A DNA stretch of 64,000 nt from Erodium maritimum (taxonomy: Eukaryota; Streptophyta; Magnoliopsida; Geraniales; Geraniaceae). Of this stretch, positions 21,092-31,279 are shown piece by piece (position 1 is the stretch's first letter; each line of letters begins with the position of its first letter). The position numbers and the translations under genes were made by a program. The stretch lies in the NCBI GenBank assembly GCA_963921825.1, contig OY997593.1, positions 62,480,039 to 62,544,038 of the forward strand, read 5' to 3'. Under the pieces are notes generated by a model. The model was not told the DNA's origin. It saw nothing but the letters and a program-made list of their open reading frames with translations, and did no database searches.

Positions 21092-22577
21092 TTAGAAAGT
21101 TCGGGAAACAGGGACAGCTTTGAGCGGATGGGCCATAGCCAAGGTGATCCCATACTTATCGTCCATATTCATCTCCTCTGCTTTCACTCCATCCTCCAGC
21201 TTCCACTCAAACCCGTGAATCAGCGAAGCAACCATCAAATGTACCATCCGAATAGCCAGTGGCATGCCCGGGCACATCCGCCGACCCGCCCCGAACGGGA
21301 TCACCTCAAAATCCCGACCTTTAATGTCAATCTCCGACCCCAAGAACCTCTCTGGCACAAAACTTTCCGGGTCGTCCCAGGTTGCCGGGTCCCGCCCAAT
21401 AGCCCAGACGTTAACCAACACCTGCGCTCCCTTGGGAATGGTGTACCCGCAGATCTCAACATCCTGTTCCGCTTTTCGAGGAAGCAGCAGAGGCGCTACA
21501 GGGTGCAGCCGCATGGTCTCTTTGACCACCGCCTGAAGGTAAGCAAGCCCTGAGATGTGCGATTCTTCCACAGCGCCGCCTCTGCCGACGCACTGTTCCA
21601 GCTCCTCTTGCGCCTTCCGTAGCTTCTCGGGGTTGCGCAGCAGCTCCGCCATTGCCCACTCCACCGTGTTTGAGGTCGTGTCGGTGCCGGCCACGAACAG
21701 ATCCATCATAAGCGGCTCGATCTTAATCTCCTCCTCCTCCCTGTTCCCGTTGATTTGGAGCAGAGCAGCTACGGCGTCATTGAAATATGACTTGTGGTCC
21801 AATCTTTGGTGAATCAGGTGACTAAATATGTCATAGATCTTCCTGACGTGCACTCCCATCCGCCGCCTCGCGCCTTGCGGGTCCATCGCCCTCAGAGCCC
21901 CGAAACAGTCTGCTATATTCGGTTTCGCCGCCTCTTCCAAGATACCCTCCACCGTCCTCCTGAACTCTCTCGTAGAGTCGGTGTTCTGGTCGGCCAAGTC
22001 AACGGAAAACACGGTGTTGGACAACAAATTGAGAGTTGTCCTGAAAGCCGCCTGGCCTATCTCCACCGCCACGCCCTGGCGGCTACGCTCTCGGACCTCC
22101 GCCACCAGCTCCTCCACTTTCCTGCTCCGGAGATGCTGGTTGGCGTCCAGTTTCTGAGTGGCGAATATGGTGGAGTTGCATATCTTTCGGAGGTTCCGCC
22201 ACTTGGCCGTCGGGGGTAACCAGATGAGGCTGTTCTGGTGGTGGTTTTGGGCTGTCAGCGTGTCCGGGACGGTCCGGGACGGTCCGGGAGGAGAAGGCTC
22301 GGTCGTGCGTCTTGTTCACCTCTTTGGCCAAGCTTGCTGATGAGATTATAACGGTGGTGGTTTGACCCAGTTTCAAGGTCATGATAGGGCCATGAGTCAC
22401 GGCAAGCTTGGCTAGAGACTTGTGGGGTTTGTCGCCGACCTCAAGGAGGTTTCCGATCACCGGGAGCGGAACAGGACCCGGCGGAAGCTTGCTGGGTCTG
22501 CTCCCTAGGACTGAACGGAGGGCTTGAACCAAAATGCTGGCAAAGAGAAGCCATATAAAAACATCAAACAAGTCCAT
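21092..22577 (-). pseudogene. CYP76-type cytochrome P450, copy 1, frameshifted
   Basis: Close paralogue of the intact gene at 26622-28109 (near 90% identical by eye). The start MDLFDVF, the PPGP hinge, AGTDTTSNTVEW of the I helix, ETMR of the K helix, VPERF and the haem-binding FGAGRRMCPG are all preserved. The single visible lesion is an extra 10-bp copy of GGTCCGGGAC at about 22262-22289: the intact copy has two tandem GTCCGGGA steps here and this copy has three. The insertion shifts the frame after residue ~102 (RTVPD), so the N-terminal frame ends early and the rest continues in another frame. No other stop was seen, so the event is recent, or it is an assembly error. Confidence 0.85.
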
Positions 22578-22618
22578 TTCGCTTCTTCCCAATTCACCTC
22601 TTCTCTCGTTGCATGCAT

Positions 22619-22626
22619 TATATATA
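22619..22626 (-). promoter_or_regulatory. TATA box of P450 copy 1
   Basis: TATATATA on the minus strand, about 42 nt upstream of the start codon. The corresponding motif stands 36 nt upstream of copy 2. The flanking promoter (ACCCACAACAAAAGATAATG) is conserved between the two. Confidence 0.5.
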
Positions 22627-22735
22627 CACATACATGACCATGTGACCCACAACAAAAGATAATGTTATTAAATAAGTTCCGGATTTGTGGGACTCCATCC
22701 TCAACTTGATTGAATGAACCATATAGTCATACCCT

Positions 22736-22976
22736 TATTGATATTTTTTTTTTGACGGATAACGTTGATATTATAAATTGAAAAAGATGAAAGGCCGATA
22801 GTCCACCGAACTCCCATTAAATATACTGAAAATCAATTGCTAAGAGAAGTAAATTTCAATAATAAAAATCTGACTTATTGAACTGAATCGTTTCGCTGAT
22901 ACGTTCAGAAGTGAGTACTGCGATAGCGCCGTGTGACATTGATACAACTAATCTGACCTGAAAGCTAGGGTTGTGT
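22736..22976. other. intergenic, no recognised feature
   Basis: About 240 bp of AT-rich sequence between the end of duplication unit 1 and LTR C. No open frame or repeat of note. Confidence 0.4.
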
Positions 22977-25250
22977 CACGCCCCAATTCCGGTTTTGACC
23001 GAACTCGAGACGCGAATTAAAATAAAGAAAAATAACAAGGGGTAATTCCACGTCAATACCCTAAATGTTTCATATTTCATTTAGAGTACTCTAACTGTTT
23101 TTTGTGTCACCTCAGTACCCTAATGATTCATTTATTCTAGTCTAGTACCCAAAGTTAACTTTCCGTCCATTTTTGGACGGAAAATTGTCATGTGCATGTC
23201 ACATGACTCCAATATTTTTAAAAATACCAATAATGCCCTTGATCCCATTCCAACCCTAAGCCCTTATCCTTCTTCCTTCACCACACGTTCCAGCACACTT
23301 GAGCTTCCTTGGGCACCATAACCCACAAATCTCAACAACCTCACCGGATTCCTACACCGGTACTTTTCACCCCCAAACCCACAACGTCCATGTGAGGGTC
23401 ATTCTACCGTGTTCAAGTCTGCATGAGGGTCTCACAATGTTGTGCCATGAACTCGGGTCTGCGTGAGGGTCTCGTTGTGAGTTCACGATCCGTGTCGAAC
23501 CTAGTCCAGCGTGTCGGCGGTGGGAACCGGAGGCTGAAGACGATAGGGAACGAGGCACAGTTTGAGCGAAGAAGGTAGATCCGACGACGTGAACCAGATC
23601 TGTAAATTCAATGAAAATTTTGAAGCTCTCGCCGTGAGTTTTGAAGCTCCATCTTTGTATCGATGGAAATTTTTGTCTGGTTGTTGTGTTTGATTTCTGT
23701 AAATTCAGTGTGTGTTTGATTTAGTGTGTGTTAGACTTTTCTATAAATTTCTGTAAATTCAATGTACATTCAGTGAGTGTTTGATTGTTTTTTAACTTTT
23801 GTAACCATCCATTGAAGCTTTTGGTTTATGGGTATTGATATTAATTTTTGTTTTCTGAGGTTGAAGAAGCGGGTAGTAAATTGAAAAACACAAAAAGAAA
23901 CGAATTTAAAAATATATGAATTAAATAAAAATGTTGAAAAAATAAGTGAATTAAAAAATAGCAAAAATATTTTTACATATATATTTTTAAATAAAATATT
24001 ATTTATATATATTTTTAAAAAATATATTATTTATATCTATTTTTTAATAAAATATGATTTGTATATTTTTAAATAAAATATGATTTATATATATATATTT
24101 TAAATAAAATATGATTTTTAATTATATTTTAAAAATAAAATATGCTTTTTATGTTAAATTTTAAATAAAACTGAATTTTAAAAATAAATTGATTTTTTAA
24201 AACTAAAATATTTTTTTATTAAAAAATTGATTTTTATAAAATAAAAATAATTTTTGAAAAGCAATGGCATGAGTTTGTAAATTTGATTGTTAGTGAAGGG
24301 CATTATGAACATTTTATATGTTTTGGATGAAAAATCAGATGGAAAGTTAACGGTGGGTACTAAACTGGAATAAATGAAGAGTTAGGGTATTGAGGTGGCA
24401 CAAAAAACAGTTAGGGTACTCTATATGAAAAATGAAAGTTTTAGGGTACTGATGTGGAATTATCCCAAATAACAATAAACAGATAAATTTTGATAAAGTA
24501 AAACTCCCAGTAAATCACATAAATAAGTCCAACCGAAGGGTCAAAGTTCAACATAGTTAAATACGACATAGTTTTGAACAAAACGAAAGTACGTCTCTAA
24601 TAAGGTAACACCCGGACCCTCACTGAGCTCACGAGCCCTGAGACGTCCCACAGCCTACTCAGCAAAGAAACCTGTAAAACGACAGTAAACACGAAGGGGG
24701 GGGGGGGGGTGAGCTTACGCTCAGTAGGAAAAAGCAGTAAAGTAAAATAAATCCCCGTTAAAGCATAAAACCAGATAGTGCAATTATTCAAAGTTTATAA
24801 TTAGAACGCTTAAACAAAGGTGCTGTAAATATAGGTCAATGAAAGTTCTTATGCTTTAGAGAAAGTAACACTTAAGGAAAACAACGGAAAATAACGAATG
24901 TAATACTTTTAGAGGAGATAACATTCAATGATATCAATGGAAAGAGAGCAACTTAACAAGGGAAATAATTAAAGAAGCACACGAATACTGAAATATTTAA
25001 TATCAACTTTCACGACTCCGATCCGTACACTGACTGGTACATCATGTCAGACTGCCCCTCGGTCTGGAGGAACACTATCATCGGGATTTCCGGAAAGGTT
25101 CCCTACGAACACACGTTCTCGGAAGCCCCTAAAATGTCCCCAAAGGACCATAGGTCATCGGGATAAAGTGAGTCTCTCCGGAACACGTAGCATCGGAATG
25201 AGTCAATAAAGTACCTACATAGTTGTGATTGGTTACATAGTTGCTACTAT
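22977..25250 (-). mobile_element. LTR C (Ty3/gypsy-type), truncated, with nested MULE
   Basis: The left end on the plus strand reads TGTCACGCCCCAATTCCGG, the reverse complement of the family 3' terminus. After the nested MULE (23039-24466) the LTR resumes, with the reverse complement of the segment near the LTR 3' end (GAGACGTCCCACAG, GTGAGCTTACGCTCAG). The part at 25060-25200 resembles the LTR at 47210-47330 (CCCAAAGGACCATAGGTCATC). The 5' part of the LTR is absent where duplication unit 2 begins. A 13-14 nt G run sits at about 24696. Confidence 0.7.
23039..24466. mobile_element. Mutator-like element with perfect 9-bp TSD
   Basis: The 1428-bp element is bounded by AAATAACAA at 23030-23038 and 24467-24475. 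Its ends are inverted repeats: the left starts GGGGTAATTCCACGTCA and the reverse complement of the right starts GGGATAATTCCACATCA, both followed by GTACCCTAA or ATACCCTAA. A 9-bp TSD is diagnostic of Mutator-like elements. The interior holds a GC-richer block (23230-23620), possibly captured host sequence, and an AT-rich block (23930-24250). No transposase, so non-autonomous. It inserted into LTR C. Confidence 0.9.
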
Positions 25251-26621
25251 GGTATGGATCACCGAAGTCTTTTTTTATGTCAATCACTTGTGATTGGCTC
25301 AAGGATATGTGGCATATGCGGACATGGTGGCACATCCTCTAGAGGACGGTGCGATTGACTTCTTATTCTTATGACCGAAAGAGAGGCCTCGGGTGCTGCC
25401 AGGTAGCCTTGGGAGTTCCGACGCTCCCTGGTCTTATTTGAGGATTCATAGGGTTCTACACGTCCTGAGGGGGCGCACCGTGCAACGACGGAGGGGGGAG
25501 GGGGGTGAACATGCACCTCGCCTCGCTCTATGAGGAGTTCATGGTCCTCTGAGGGGTCTATTGGTATTACCGCCTCACTAGACGTATGGTGGCAGTGGTT
25601 CCACTAAGTGTCGTCAATGTACTCTTTTACTATCTCAGGAGTCATCACTCTTGCATTCTTGGTGCCTTACACAATCAATCTAAGGAGGACGACGCACGTT
25701 GGATCCGTGATGGAGTATATAGTCCGCCTTTGTGCCAACTTTCCAAAAAAGACCTGCTTTGTCCTAACTTATCGTTTAGAGTAGCTATACCGGTGCCTTC
25801 GTTCGTTATCGCATCATCCCTCTCCAAGCATCCATATGGAGCATTTCAGCCTCTAAGCATTTTCTCTTTTGTTATTACTTTGTGTCCCAATTTGTTTTGG
25901 ACTTTTCGGCTTGATTATTAGTGTTTGACTTATTGATTATAATGTTTTGGGTCGGGATTTTACTTTTTTTTTAATATTATGGTTACGATTATAGTTTCGA
26001 AAAAACAAGCTATCCTTATATGTAAGTTGCCTAAAGCTCGATAAATCGTTTATGCCGTAAAAAAGTGATTGTAAAATCAAGCACAAACTGCCATATACAA
26101 AATAACTGAAGAGGCCATGTATTTTTTTCTTCAATAACAGTATAGTTACCGGTAAAAAAAGGTAAATGTAAAAATCTACCCCAAAGTATTAGTCGTGACC
26201 AACTCATAAGAGGAAAAAGTGCATGACTAGAACCTGATTAGTCGCCAGCGGTTGATGAGACGCACGATTCCGAATCACAATAATGAATTGAACCGAGTGG
26301 TTCAGGTTCCCGGTTCACTAATTAGTGAACTTGAACCCCAAAAACCAAACGTTGCATCGTAAATTTTTCGGCTCACGATTAACTAATTAATGAATCGAAC
26401 TCCGGTTTCTATACGATACAAGTGCTCTTACACGATAAGATGGTAATATCAAATCTATTTATGGAACTGTGTCTAAGTTATTTCTTGAATCTTGATCGCT
26501 TAAAAAAACCATTCTTGAGACAAACAAGTCAATTCAAAGATCTTCCGACAAAGTACAAACTCAGAATAAAGATTGGAAAAATAAATACAAAAAACAAACC
26601 ATTGTGGAACACACGAGTCCA

Positions 26622-28109
26622 TTAGAAAGTTTGGTTAGCAGATTGGGAAACAGGGACAGCTTTGAGCGGATGGGCCATAGCCAAGGTGAGTCCAAACTTA
26701 TCGTCCATATTCATCTCCTCTGCTTTCACTCCATCCTCCAGCTTCCACTCATACCCGTGAATCAGCGAAGCAACCATCAAAGGTACCATCCGAATAGCTA
26801 GTGGCATGCCCGGACATATCCGCCGACCCGCCCCGAACGGGATTACCTCAAAGTCCTGACCTTTTACATCAATCCCCGACCCGAGGAACCTCTCTGGCAC
26901 AAAACTGTCCGGGTCGTCCCAGGTCGTCGGGTCCCGCCCGATAGCCCACGCATTGAGCATGACCTGCGCTCCCTTGGGAATGGTGAAGCCGCAGATCTGA
27001 ACGTCCTCTTCCGCTTTTCGAGGAAGCAGCAGAGGCACCACAGGGTGCAGCCGCATGGTCTCCTTCACCACCGCCTGCAGGTAAGCAAGCCCCGAGATGT
27101 GTGACTCTTCCACGGTGCTGCCTCTCCCGACGCACTGTTCCAGCTCTTGCTTCGCCTTTTGTAGCTTCTCTGGGTTGCGCAACAGCTCCGCCATTGCCCA
27201 CTCCACCGTGTTCGAAGTCGTGTCGGTGCCGGCCACAAACAGATCCACCAGAAGGTTCTCGATCTTAATCCCCTCCTCGTTCTCGTTCCCGTTGATTTCG
27301 AGCATAGCAGATACCGCGTCATTGAAATCTGACTTGTGGTTTAATCTTTGGTCAATGAGGTGTGTAAATATGTCATACATCTTCTGGAAATACCCTCCCA
27401 TTCGCCGCCTGGCGCCTTGCAGGTCCAGCGCCCTAAGAACCCGGAAACAATCTGTTATGTTCGGTTTCGCCGCCTCTTCCAAGATACCCTCCACCGTCTT
27501 CCTGAACTCTCTAGTCGAGTCGGTGTTCTGGTCGGCCACGTCAACGGAAAACACAGTGTTGGACAGCAAATTGAGCGTGGTCCTGAAAGCCGCCTGGCCT
27601 ATCTCCACCGCCGCGCCCTGGCGGCTACGCTCCCGGACCTCCGCCACCAGCTCCTCCACTTTCCTGCTTCGGATATGCTGATTGGCGTCCAGTTTCTGAG
27701 TGGCGAATATGGTGGAGTTGCATATCTTTCGGAGGTTCCGCCACTTGGCCGTCGGGGGTAGCCAGACGAGGCTGTTCTGGTTGTGGTTGTGGGCTGTCAG
27801 CGCGTCCGGGACGGTCCGGGAAGAGAAGAGTCGGTCGTGCGTCTTGTTGACCTCTTTGGCCAACCTTGCTGATGAGATGATGACGGTTGTGACTTGACCC
27901 AGTTTCAAGGTCATGATAGGGCCATGAGTCGTGGCAAGCTTGGCTAGAGACTTGTGGGGTTTGTCTCCGAGTTCAAGGAGGTTTCCGATGATCGGCAACG
28001 GAACGGGACCCGGTGGAAGCTTGCTGTATCTGCTCCCTAGGATTGAACGGAGGCCTTGAACCAAAATGACGGCAAAGAGAAGCCATAGAAAAACATCAAA
28101 CAAGTCCAT
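26622..28109 (-). CDS. CYP76-family cytochrome P450 monooxygenase (geraniol 8-hydroxylase-like), intact
   Basis: Encodes a 495-residue class II P450 in one exon. A hydrophobic N-terminal anchor (residues 4-25) is followed by the PPGP hinge (32-35), the I-helix oxygen-binding motif AGTDTT (293-298), K-helix ETMR (E350, R353), PERF (405-408) and the haem loop FGAGRRICPG with ligand Cys432. All are intact and the length is normal. I chose the ATG at 28107-28109 because MDLFDVF matches the paralogues; an in-frame ATG 35 codons upstream adds a non-homologous stretch. CYP76 enzymes sit on the cytosolic face of the endoplasmic reticulum, take electrons from P450 reductase and often oxidise monoterpenols or iridoid precursors. 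The substrate here is not predictable. The gene is flanked by two broken relatives. Confidence 0.9.
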   Translation of the reverse strand: MDLFDVFLWLLFAVILVQGLRSILGSRYSKLPPGPVPLPIIGNLLELGDKPHKSLAKLATTHGPIMTLKLGQVTTVIISSARLAKEVNKTHDRLFSSRTVPDALTAHNHNQNSLVWLPPTAKWRNLRKICNSTIFATQKLDANQHIRSRKVEELVAEVRERSRQGAAVEIGQAAFRTTLNLLSNTVFSVDVADQNTDSTREFRKTVEGILEEAAKPNITDCFRVLRALDLQGARRRMGGYFQKMYDIFTHLIDQRLNHKSDFNDAVSAMLEINGNENEEGIKIENLLVDLFVAGTDTTSNTVEWAMAELLRNPEKLQKAKQELEQCVGRGSTVEESHISGLAYLQAVVKETMRLHPVVPLLLPRKAEEDVQICGFTIPKGAQVMLNAWAIGRDPTTWDDPDSFVPERFLGSGIDVKGQDFEVIPFGAGRRICPGMPLAIRMVPLMVASLIHGYEWKLEDGVKAEEMNMDDKFGLTLAMAHPLKAVPVSQSANQTF

Positions 28110-28144
28110 TTTGCTTCTTCTCGATTGGTCTCCTCTCCCTTTGC

Positions 28145-28151
28145 ATATATA
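28145..28151 (-). promoter_or_regulatory. TATA box of P450 copy 2
   Basis: TATATAT-type motif on the minus strand, 36 nt upstream of the start codon, in a promoter conserved with copy 1. Confidence 0.5.
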
Positions 28152-28275
28152 CACACATGAGCATGGGACCCACAACAAAAGATAATGATTTATTAATGTG
28201 TGGAAGTTGAGCATTGCGTAAATAAGTTCCAGATTTGTAGGGATCCATCTTCAACTTGATTGAAAATGAACCATG

Positions 28276-28790
28276 TGCACTAGTTGTATCCTGACTGATT
28301 ATGCTTCTGAGAAAATTGCGATTACTTATGAATAGGCTGATTTGAGTATTTAACGAGGAAGTACACCTATAATTGGAAGCATAGTTCTCAATAAAGAAAA
28401 AGAAATATAGTAGTTAAAGTGATGCAGACAGCGAATTTGATTATGTAACATGCAAATCTCGATACTCTTCCGTGGAAGATGGGATGCCACGCTACTCAAA
28501 GGATTTTGTGATCTTCCTTTTATTTTTATCATTTTTCTTAGTTGATTTTTTATTCCCACACTTTTAGCGTGTGTAGCCATTGAGTTTCATTAGTAGCAAA
28601 TAGGGCGGCTATTGTGTTTCGTTAGCAGTTGTCATTTACAATGTGTTACTATCTCATTTAACTTATCTCATCTATAATAGGCTCTCATTTTTCAACCCCT
28701 CATTCATGGGAGTTTGCTCTAAGCATTGGAGTTCTGTAATCTGGTTGTTCTTACAACATCCTCAACTACCAACCTTTGGTGTTGATGGAT
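28276..28790. other. intergenic upstream of P450 copy 2
   Basis: About 500 bp with no recognised gene or repeat. It probably contains the distal promoter of the intact P450. Confidence 0.4.
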
Positions 28791-30004
28791 GGGTAAATTA
28801 CAAATGCATACCCTTAAGTATGCACGTTTAACCGATACATACCCTGAATTTTAAAGTTAACGGATGCATACCCTAAAGTTTCATTTATTAACAGATAGCC
28901 CATTCCGTCAGTCACTGTTAGTCCTTTTTTTATAAAATGACAAAAATACCCTCAGTACCTATCAGTATTACACAACCCTACCACCGGTTTTTAAAAATAT
29001 TTTTTTTAAAATCAGTTATATTACTAATAAATCAGTTTTTATTGTTTAAAAATAGTTTTATTATTTTAAAAATCAAATTTCAATTTTAAAAATCAATTTT
29101 ATTACTAATAAATCAGTTTTATTATTAATAAATTAGTTTTATTATTAACAAATTAGTTTTTATTGTTTAATAAATCAGTTTTATTATTAATACATCAGTT
29201 TTTTTAAAACTAATATTATATCAATTTTATTATTATATAATCAGTTTTATTTTATTTTTAAATTTCAATTTTAATTTCAATTTTTTTTTTAAATTTCAAT
29301 TTTAATTTCAAAAATTATTTTTATATTTAGAAAATCAGTTTTATTATTAAAATATTATTTTTTATTATTAAAAATCAATCTTCTTTGTTTCATTTTTAAC
29401 TCTGCACAATTTTCAATTAAAAGGATCAAGTATGTTCACAGTAGCATTTTGCAAACATTAACCCACAAGATGAACGGTTCATCCACACAAAAAAAACCAA
29501 TGAGATCCAGATTTACATATTGAATCCCCTTTCGCCATTAATGTAGACCAAATAAGCGGACCTCTACAATCTCCACACTCAATCGTAAATTCATATGAAT
29601 TAAAATGATTTTTAGATGAAAATGAAGTCTGGTTAAGCATAGACCAGCAAAACAGTTCCTAAAATAGCAATCCAAAGACACAAAAACTCCATGAGGCAGA
29701 GACGAGGTCATGGATGGAGAAGCTCCGTGAGAGAGAAAGGAAAAATTGGTAGATCTGAAATATATGAGGTCGTGGATCTGGAGTGATTGAACTCGAGCCG
29801 CAAATCCGTAACCATGTCATCGGGGGAAGAGAAGCCATGGCTTGCCGAGCTGGGCGGCGACGGGACCGAGAACCCATGGCTTTCCGAGGTGGGCGACGGC
29901 TTCCACGGAAGGAAGCAATGAAAGGCAAGTGGGAGATGAGTTGTGGCTGGCCTTACTCCGGCATGTGGAGATCTAAAGGTTCATATATAAGGATTATGGT
30001 TTGT
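28791..30004. mobile_element. Mutator-like element, left end and body, right end missing
   Basis: The start GGGTAAATTACAAATGCATA at 28791 is nearly identical, over about 90 bp, to both ends of the MULE at 36494-41078. It is followed by an AT-rich block (28980-29400) and a GC-richer block (29650-29990), the usual make-up of these elements here. No right terminus is found; Harbinger-like sequence begins near 30005, so the element was truncated. Confidence 0.65.
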
Positions 30005-31270
30005 AGAAGTGCTGAGTTAATGTTGACTGGATAATTAATTATTCTTTTCCTGAATTTATTGAATTCATATTTAAAACGATACGTATTAAATAAAATTAAA
30101 AAAATTAATTAGTTAATTAATAAACTAACTAAAATGAAAATTAAACTTGACTTGTTAAAAAAGATTCAATAAAAACCAAACAATATATTCATTCATGATA
30201 AAAAAAAATATTTACAATTTCAATTTTGGAGGTCGTCAATTTGCTTCTAGAGCATGTCAATTTGTGCGTTGTATACAAACAACTTTTTTGCATGCATGAC
30301 ATGTTGCTCGTCGGTCAACTCCTCCACGTCAATGCTCTCCATTTCATCAATTTAATTTAAGTATGTCCCAACACTCGAGTCGAAAGAGTTCTGCTCCACC
30401 TCCGCACTCTAGGAGCAGTTCGGTTTCATGACTCTTGACGGATTGCCATGTAACCATGTCCACTATTCGGGATTCAATTTCCAATCTTTAACGAACCTTT
30501 TCGTCACAATTCCCCAGAACGTGGTGGCGGCTTGGGAGTTTTCCTTGATGGGGTCTTTGGTTATGCGGAGCCTCGCTTTGATCAGGAGCTTTTCTACCTC
30601 GGGGTTCCATTAAGTGCGTTTGTCTACGACTGTCTTCTTCTGTTGTCCACCTCGGGGGCCAACAAAAGATGACTTAGAGGAAATCTGGGTCCCGCTGCTG
30701 CCACCAACGTGTTGTTGGTGGTACTCTCTATTACCGGGGTATCCATAATAGTTGATGACGGGGTTGTATAGCGGGGGGTTGAAAGTCGCTGGCCAGAATT
30801 GAACGGTTGTTGGATCAGACGGTTATTGGATTGGACCTATGTTCAAATGAATTAATTAACATACATAATAAAAAATTAATTAATGAAACTTAATGCACTT
30901 GACGACATTTATAATTAAAAAAATTATTAATGAAACTAAATGCATTTAACGACATTTGTAATAAAAAAAATTAAAAAAAATGAGAAGTTCAAAGTACCGA
31001 TGTTGCAATGTTGTAACACAAATTGGTTCAAAGTATGCTCGTTCAACATTTGTTGGTAGCCCCCTCCTAGAGGTATGTTGGCCTCAGGAGCTGGATTGTG
31101 TTCACCCGACGAGTACTCTTGTTACTCTGGTGAGGTCGGTGGTTGAGTCGAATCGTCGAACGTTTTTTTATCGGATTTTGTAGAGAGGAAGTTGATAATT
31201 TGATAGTGAAAGTTGAGAGAATATGGAGAGAAATGGTGTGGATTGGATGCATGGGGGAAGGGGTATTCAT
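30005..31270 (-). mobile_element. PIF/Harbinger fragment with ORF1
   Basis: 30005-30060 (GTGCTGAGTTAATGTTGACT and following) matches 5018-5060 in the other Harbinger element. A decayed minus-strand Myb-like ORF1 lies at about 30230-30660. Further right is leader-like sequence (31190-31260). No transposase ORF is present. Confidence 0.6.
30230..30660 (-). pseudogene. PIF/Harbinger ORF1 (Myb/SANT-like, NAM-associated), decayed
   Basis: The minus-strand reading contains EKLLIKARLRITKDPIKEN followed by TTFWGIVTKRFV, matching the SANT-like helix of Harbinger ORF1 proteins (typical pattern: SWLNVSKDPVVGNEQ, then FWKRI). Near the C-terminus is ESIDVEELTDEQH and a helix ending QIDDLQN. Stops and a frame change occur between these parts. 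In active elements ORF1 is a DNA-binding partner needed by the transposase. This copy is not functional. Confidence 0.6.
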
Positions 31271-31279
31271 AGGCTTCCC

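Larger units (their letters stand above)
17118..22735. repeat. segmental duplication unit 1 (P450 copy 1 and flanks)
   Basis: This unit aligns with 25260-28275. The shared downstream flank starts GGATATGTGGCATATGCGG (17160; 25306), runs through TCATCACTCTTG and GGACGAC (17490 and 20145; 25650 and 25690), then a poly-A region and AACTGAAGAGGCCAT (20560; 26107). The P450 and about 160 bp of its promoter follow. The LTR at 17519-20128 is present only in this unit. Confidence 0.85.
25260..28275. repeat. segmental duplication unit 2 (P450 copy 2 and flanks)
   Basis: Counterpart of 17118-22735 without the solo LTR. Homology covers the downstream flank, the entire P450 and the proximal promoter, and ends shortly after AACTTGATTGAAAATGAACCA. 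The unit retains the uninterrupted target site of LTR B near 25670. Confidence 0.85.

Noticed and set aside
22083..22655. N-terminal extension of P450 copies from upstream in-frame ATGs
   Set aside because: The extensions (26 and 35 codons in copies 1 and 2) differ from each other and from P450 N-termini. MDLFDVF begins the shared sequence.
29659..30034. Small open frames with Arg-rich peptides
   Set aside because: They lie in the GC-rich interior of a truncated MULE and overlap on both strands with no conserved features.
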